From Portulaca oleracea (taxonomy: Eukaryota > Streptophyta > Magnoliopsida > Caryophyllales > Portulacaceae): DNA of 64,000 nt. Both the position numbers and the translations under genes were made by a program. Of the stretch, positions 60,769 to 64,000 are shown piece by piece. Location of the stretch: assembly GCA_029582165.1 (NCBI GenBank), contig CM055891.1, positions 29,304,832-29,368,831 on the forward strand, read 5' to 3'. Under the pieces are notes generated by a model. That model saw only the letters and a program-made list of their open reading frames with translations. It was not told where the DNA came from and did not search any database. The stretch's first letter is position 1. Each line of letters opens with the position of its first letter.

Positions 60769-61047
60769 GGCCTCGTCCTTTTATGCGGTGGGATCGTTTG
60801 CGATTCGACATCACACCGCAAGTTTTCATTTTCCATCACAACTCATTATAATTTTTTAGTTCCTTTTTTATTAGAAGTGAAAACTTTTAAAATAAAAAAT
60901 CAAAATTTTCACCTTATTTCCACCTACCATTATTTTCAAATTAAAATATATTAACACACCTTTCATTATTTTCACAACTTTTCATATTTCACCACAACTT
61001 TCTACATTTCACCACACCGCAACCGAACCATAAAAAAGATTGGGGCC
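60769..61047. mobile_element. Tourist-like MITE (TAA duplication)
   Basis: TAA flanks both sides (60766-60768 and 61048-61050). Left GGCCTCGTCCTTTTATGCGG, right reverse complement GGCCCCAATCTTTTTTATGG. The interior carries CACCACACCGCA and TTTCACCACAAC words as in the other family copies. Confidence 0.85.
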
Positions 61048-61096
61048 TAATTATATAATATACAAATTCTTTAATAAATATATTATTAATTGATTA

Positions 61097-61323
61097 CTCC
61101 TTCTGTTTTTTTATTTAACATGTACGGTTTTTAGTGTTAATATTTAATAAAAAATTCTTAATATAAAAATTTTATAAAAAATATAATATTATAATCGTAG
61201 TATTTTTTATTATAAATTTAATGACATCAATTTTATATAATGAATCATTATATAAATAAAGATATTAATGGTTAAAGTTTTTAACACAATTTTTTTGACG
61301 ACAAATAAAAAAAACGGAGGGAG
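61097..61323. mobile_element. Stowaway MITE upstream of the UCP gene
   Basis: Starts CTCCTTCTGTTTTTTTATTT and ends AAATAAAAAAAACGGAGGGA(G), flanked by TA (61095-61096 and 61324-61325). 227 bp. It lies about 370 bases before the UCP start codon and so may form part of its promoter region. Confidence 0.88.
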
Positions 61324-61688
61324 TAATATCTAATGAGCCAAGTTACTTGTAATCCATTTCCTAATTTAAAATGAAGCATTTGCAGGTTAACTTTGATTGA
61401 TGCGCACGATCTCCCTCCTCTCCCGGTAATCACCATCACACTTATAATTAAATCGTAATTACTCAGAATTTAATCTCGATTCCACAAACAGACAACTAGC
61501 CTGGATCAAAATCAACCAACCAACCAACAAAATCACACACCAAACAGAAGAGCAGGTTGGTAGTTGTTAGTATCTTCCCATAAATCTATGCAAAAACCCT
61601 ACTAAATTCCCCCTTTTCTTCCCATCTCGCCATTGATTAGCACCAATTTCTCCACACTTTGATTCGAGTTCTTCGCTGATCACCTCCA

Positions 61689-63957
61689 ATGGCGGATCTC
61701 GGTCCTGAAGCCGAGATCTCATTTGCCGGAACTTTTTTCAGCAGCGCATTTGCCGCTTGTTTTGCCGAGGTAGGTAGCTGCGATTTTGTTCTTGATTTCT
61801 GATGAAATGTGGTTTGATTTGATGAGTTTGAGTTTGAAGTTGTGAGAGCGGGTGAATTAGTCGTGTTTGTTTTGCGTGAATGTGTTGAATTTAGGTTGAT
61901 ATTCGTAGATTTTTGTCAGTAATTGTGCGATTCTCATTTGCCAGAACTTTTTTGAACTTGTTTTGCGGAGGTAGGTAGGCTGTGCTTTTCTTAATTTCTG
62001 ACGAAATGTGGATTGATTTGATGAATTTGAGTTTGAAGTTGTGAGAGCGGATGAATTAGTCGTGTTTGTTTCGCGTGAATGTATTGAATTTAGGTTGATA
62101 TTCGTACATTCTTGTCAGTAATTGTGTGATTCTTTGCTGTTTTTTGAACATATGTTTGACTTTAATCACAGTAATGTTTGTTTTAAAGTAGCGATGGCAG
62201 ATTAGTCGTGTTTGTTTTGCGTGGATGAGTTGAATTTGGGTTTGTTTTAAAGTAGCGATGGCAGATTAGTCGTGTTTGTTTTGCGTGGATGAGTTGAATT
62301 TGGGTTGATATTCATAGATTGTTGTCAGTAATTTTGCGATTCTTCGCTGTTTTTTTTAACGTATGTTTGACTTTAATCACAGTAATGCTTCTTGGATTGT
62401 CAAGAAATTCAACGGAATTTGATTATTATTTGCTACATCTAATCATGATGATCAGCGACGTTGATGTTTCTTTAATTGTTTCTTGTTGCTTGCACCATGA
62501 TGATTCCTAAGGCATTTAATTTGAATGTTAATTAGTACTTTCCTACTTTAAAACCAGTACTTTGATTGGTAGGGTCATAGTTACTTGAAAGCTACTGGGA
62601 TCGTTTGTTCTTGAACATGGATTTGTACTTGGGGCACAAATTTAGGCTAGTTTAGGGTTCAGAATGCTTGTAGCTGGAACTTGAAAAAGGGGGGGGGGGG
62701 TTGGATCATAGTTACCAGGAACGCTTCCCGGGTCGTTAGTCCCGGAATGCGGGTTGCTAATTTTTACACAATTTTAGTCTAGTTTTGACTTCGGAACGCT
62801 TGTTCCTGGAATGCGGGTCGCTGGCGTGTGTGGCGTTCCCGGTAACTATGAGGTGGATAATAACGTGGCTTAGGGAACATTGCTGGTGATTGATAATTTT
62901 GGATTGGATATGGGGCTTCAATAAGTGTGCAATGTCTGGAGTACTTGCAGAATGGATTTCTTGTCATAAATCCCCATTTTAGATGCACTTCGCAATCCTA
63001 ACTATGATTGGAAAAAGAGGCGTTTGGTTGTTGCTCAAAATCTTCTGAATCGCATTGAATAATCTAAGGGAATTAATTCTTGTTGTTTCTTGTGACATTG
63101 TTGACTGAGTTGGCAATCTTTGTGTGGTTGGACTAATGCAGTTTTGTACTATACCACTAGACACCGCTAAAGTTAGGCTTCAACTCCAGAAGAGAGTAGC
63201 TGCTGCAGACGGAAATGATGCCCCCAAATATAAAGGCACGTTGGGTACTATGCTTACCATTGCGAGGGAAGAAGGTTTACCCGCTCTTTGGAAGGGTATT
63301 GTACCGGGTTTGCATCGCCAGTTTCTGTATGGTGGCTTGAGAATTGGTCTCTATGATCCAGTGAGTTTGTGGCCGCTTGTGATTTGATGTTTATATATGC
63401 GTGATCGTAGGATATCTAATTAATCCTTACTATGCTGCAGTTCAAGCTTTTCTTTGTCGGTGCTTTTCTTATTGGTGACATTCCCATATTCCAGAAGATA
63501 TTAGCTGCTCTCTTGACTGGTAATTAGTCCCATTTGTAATTTTAGCTGCCATCGTCTCCGAGACTGCATTTCATGAATCTTAAATTTTGATAAACTACTC
63601 AAATTTGTTTCTTGGTCTTCTAGTCTTAACCAGCAATTAATGTTGAACAGGTGCAATTGCAATAATAGTTGCTAATCCAACAGATCTTGTCAAAGTTCGG
63701 CTTCAGGCAGAGGGGAAATTACCATCTGGTGTGCCTAAACGTTACGCAGGTGCCCTAGACGCTTATTGGACCATAATCAGACAGGTGAGTTTTCAAGGAA
63801 GTTTATTTCCCCAACATTTTTTCATGAGCATTGGACCTGATGAATTTTATGCTGATAGGAAGGACTTTTTGCACTTTGGACTGGACTTGGACCCAATATT
63901 GCTCGTAATGCCATTGTCAACGCTGCCGAGCTAGCTAGTTATGATCACGTGAAATTG
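61689..63957 (+). CDS. UCP1: Mitochondrial uncoupling protein, 5' part (five exons seen; continues past window)
   Basis: Exons: 61689-61769, 63142-63360, 63441-63519, 63651-63784, 63859-63957; then GT donor at 63958 and no further exon in the window. The 205 residues seen start [20 protein letters not shown]. Two mitochondrial-carrier signatures are visible: [17 protein letters not shown] (repeat 1) and [15 protein letters not shown] (repeat 2), with [13 protein letters not shown] and [12 protein letters not shown] after them. The third repeat and the C-terminus lie beyond the edge. Plant UCPs/PUMPs sit in the inner mitochondrial membrane; they dissipate the proton gradient and exchange dicarboxylates and amino acids such as aspartate/glutamate. 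Intron 1 (1.37 kb) holds duplicated exon-1 debris and a MITE. UCP1 versus UCP2 cannot be settled with certainty; sequence looks closer to UCP1/PUMP1. Confidence 0.93.
61719..62390 (+). repeat. Tandem duplications in UCP intron 1, including a decayed exon-1 copy
   Basis: The block from CTCATTTGCCGGAAC in exon 1 (61719) through intron words TTGATTTGATGAGTTTGAGT and TTAGTCGTGTTTGTTTTGCG recurs about 215 bases later (61934 onward), with the exon part reading CTCATTTGCCAGAAC and TTGTTTTGCGGAGGTAGGTA, lacking 17 internal bases. Further on, a 64-bp unit (GTTTGTTTTAAAGTAGCGAT onward) is exactly doubled at 62176-62239 and 62240-62303. Confidence 0.9.
62707..62850. mobile_element. Short hAT-like MITE, copy B, in UCP intron 1
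   Basis: Starts CATAGTTACCAGGAACGC and ends GCGTTCCCGGTAACTATG; 144 bp. The interior TTTTAGTCTAGTTTTGACTT and CGGAACGC is shared with copy A at 7727, with an extra 36 bp. Flanking octamers GGTTGGAT and AGGTGGAT match at 6 of 8, an aged 8-bp duplication. Confidence 0.85.
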
Positions 63958-64000
63958 GTAATTCCGGTGTTTAAAATTAGTTCTGGTTACATGGTTTCCC

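Overview
This window is nuclear DNA of a flowering plant, most likely a eudicot. The genes are split by AT-rich GT-AG introns, their products match land-plant families, and the space between them is filled with plant-type transposons (Stowaway and Tourist MITEs, hAT, Mutator-like, Helitron, SINE, LINE). I cannot name the species. I see no CRISPR, operon or prokaryotic feature, and no intact tRNA or rRNA gene. All exon junctions below were read by eye from splice signals, reading frame and remembered family sequences; no alignment or RNA data were used.

Layout. 1-3 kb: AT-rich repeats and a decayed Mutator-type transposase. 3.57-7.42 kb (minus): a six-exon DUF3741/DUF4378 protein of the TRM (TON1 recruiting motif) type, with a MITE and a 190-bp tandem repeat in its 5' region. 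9.6-20.5 kb: a gene-free block holding a Harbinger-like element, a TRIM remnant, a Tourist with a Stowaway inside it, a 1.7-kb Mutator-like element with a 9-bp target duplication, and a SINE. 20.5-24.9 kb (minus): a 13-exon PRD3/PAIR1 meiotic recombination-initiation gene whose first exon is duplicated upstream and whose 3' half carries a duplicated exon pair. 26.9-32.7 kb: a nest of transposons in which a Helitron-like element is split by a hAT-like element, which holds a Mutator-like element carrying pieces of a GARP (HRS1/HHO/EFM) transcription-factor gene, plus a foldback element. 33.0-41.3 kb (plus): a 13-exon cytosolic enolase 3 gene with a 5'-truncated LINE in intron 6. 44.9-47.95 kb (plus): a four-exon Golgi nucleotide-sugar transporter of the UDP-arabinofuranose transporter group. 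49.8-52.9 kb (minus): a four-exon PCNA gene with telobox, site II and E2F-like motifs upstream. 53.5-61.3 kb: more nested MITEs and two Mutator-like families. 61.7 kb to the window end (plus): the first five exons of a mitochondrial uncoupling protein (UCP/PUMP), cut by the window edge.

The six host genes serve separate roles: microtubule-associated scaffold, meiotic double-strand breaks, glycolytic enzyme relative, cell-wall sugar transport, replication clamp, and mitochondrial carrier. They do not form a functional cluster; their order looks like ordinary plant synteny. The most unusual content is the GARP fragment carried by a Mutator-like element inside a four-level transposon nest, the duplicated exons of PRD3, a Dpy-30-like N-terminus on enolase 3, and several MITE families with clear target-site duplications.
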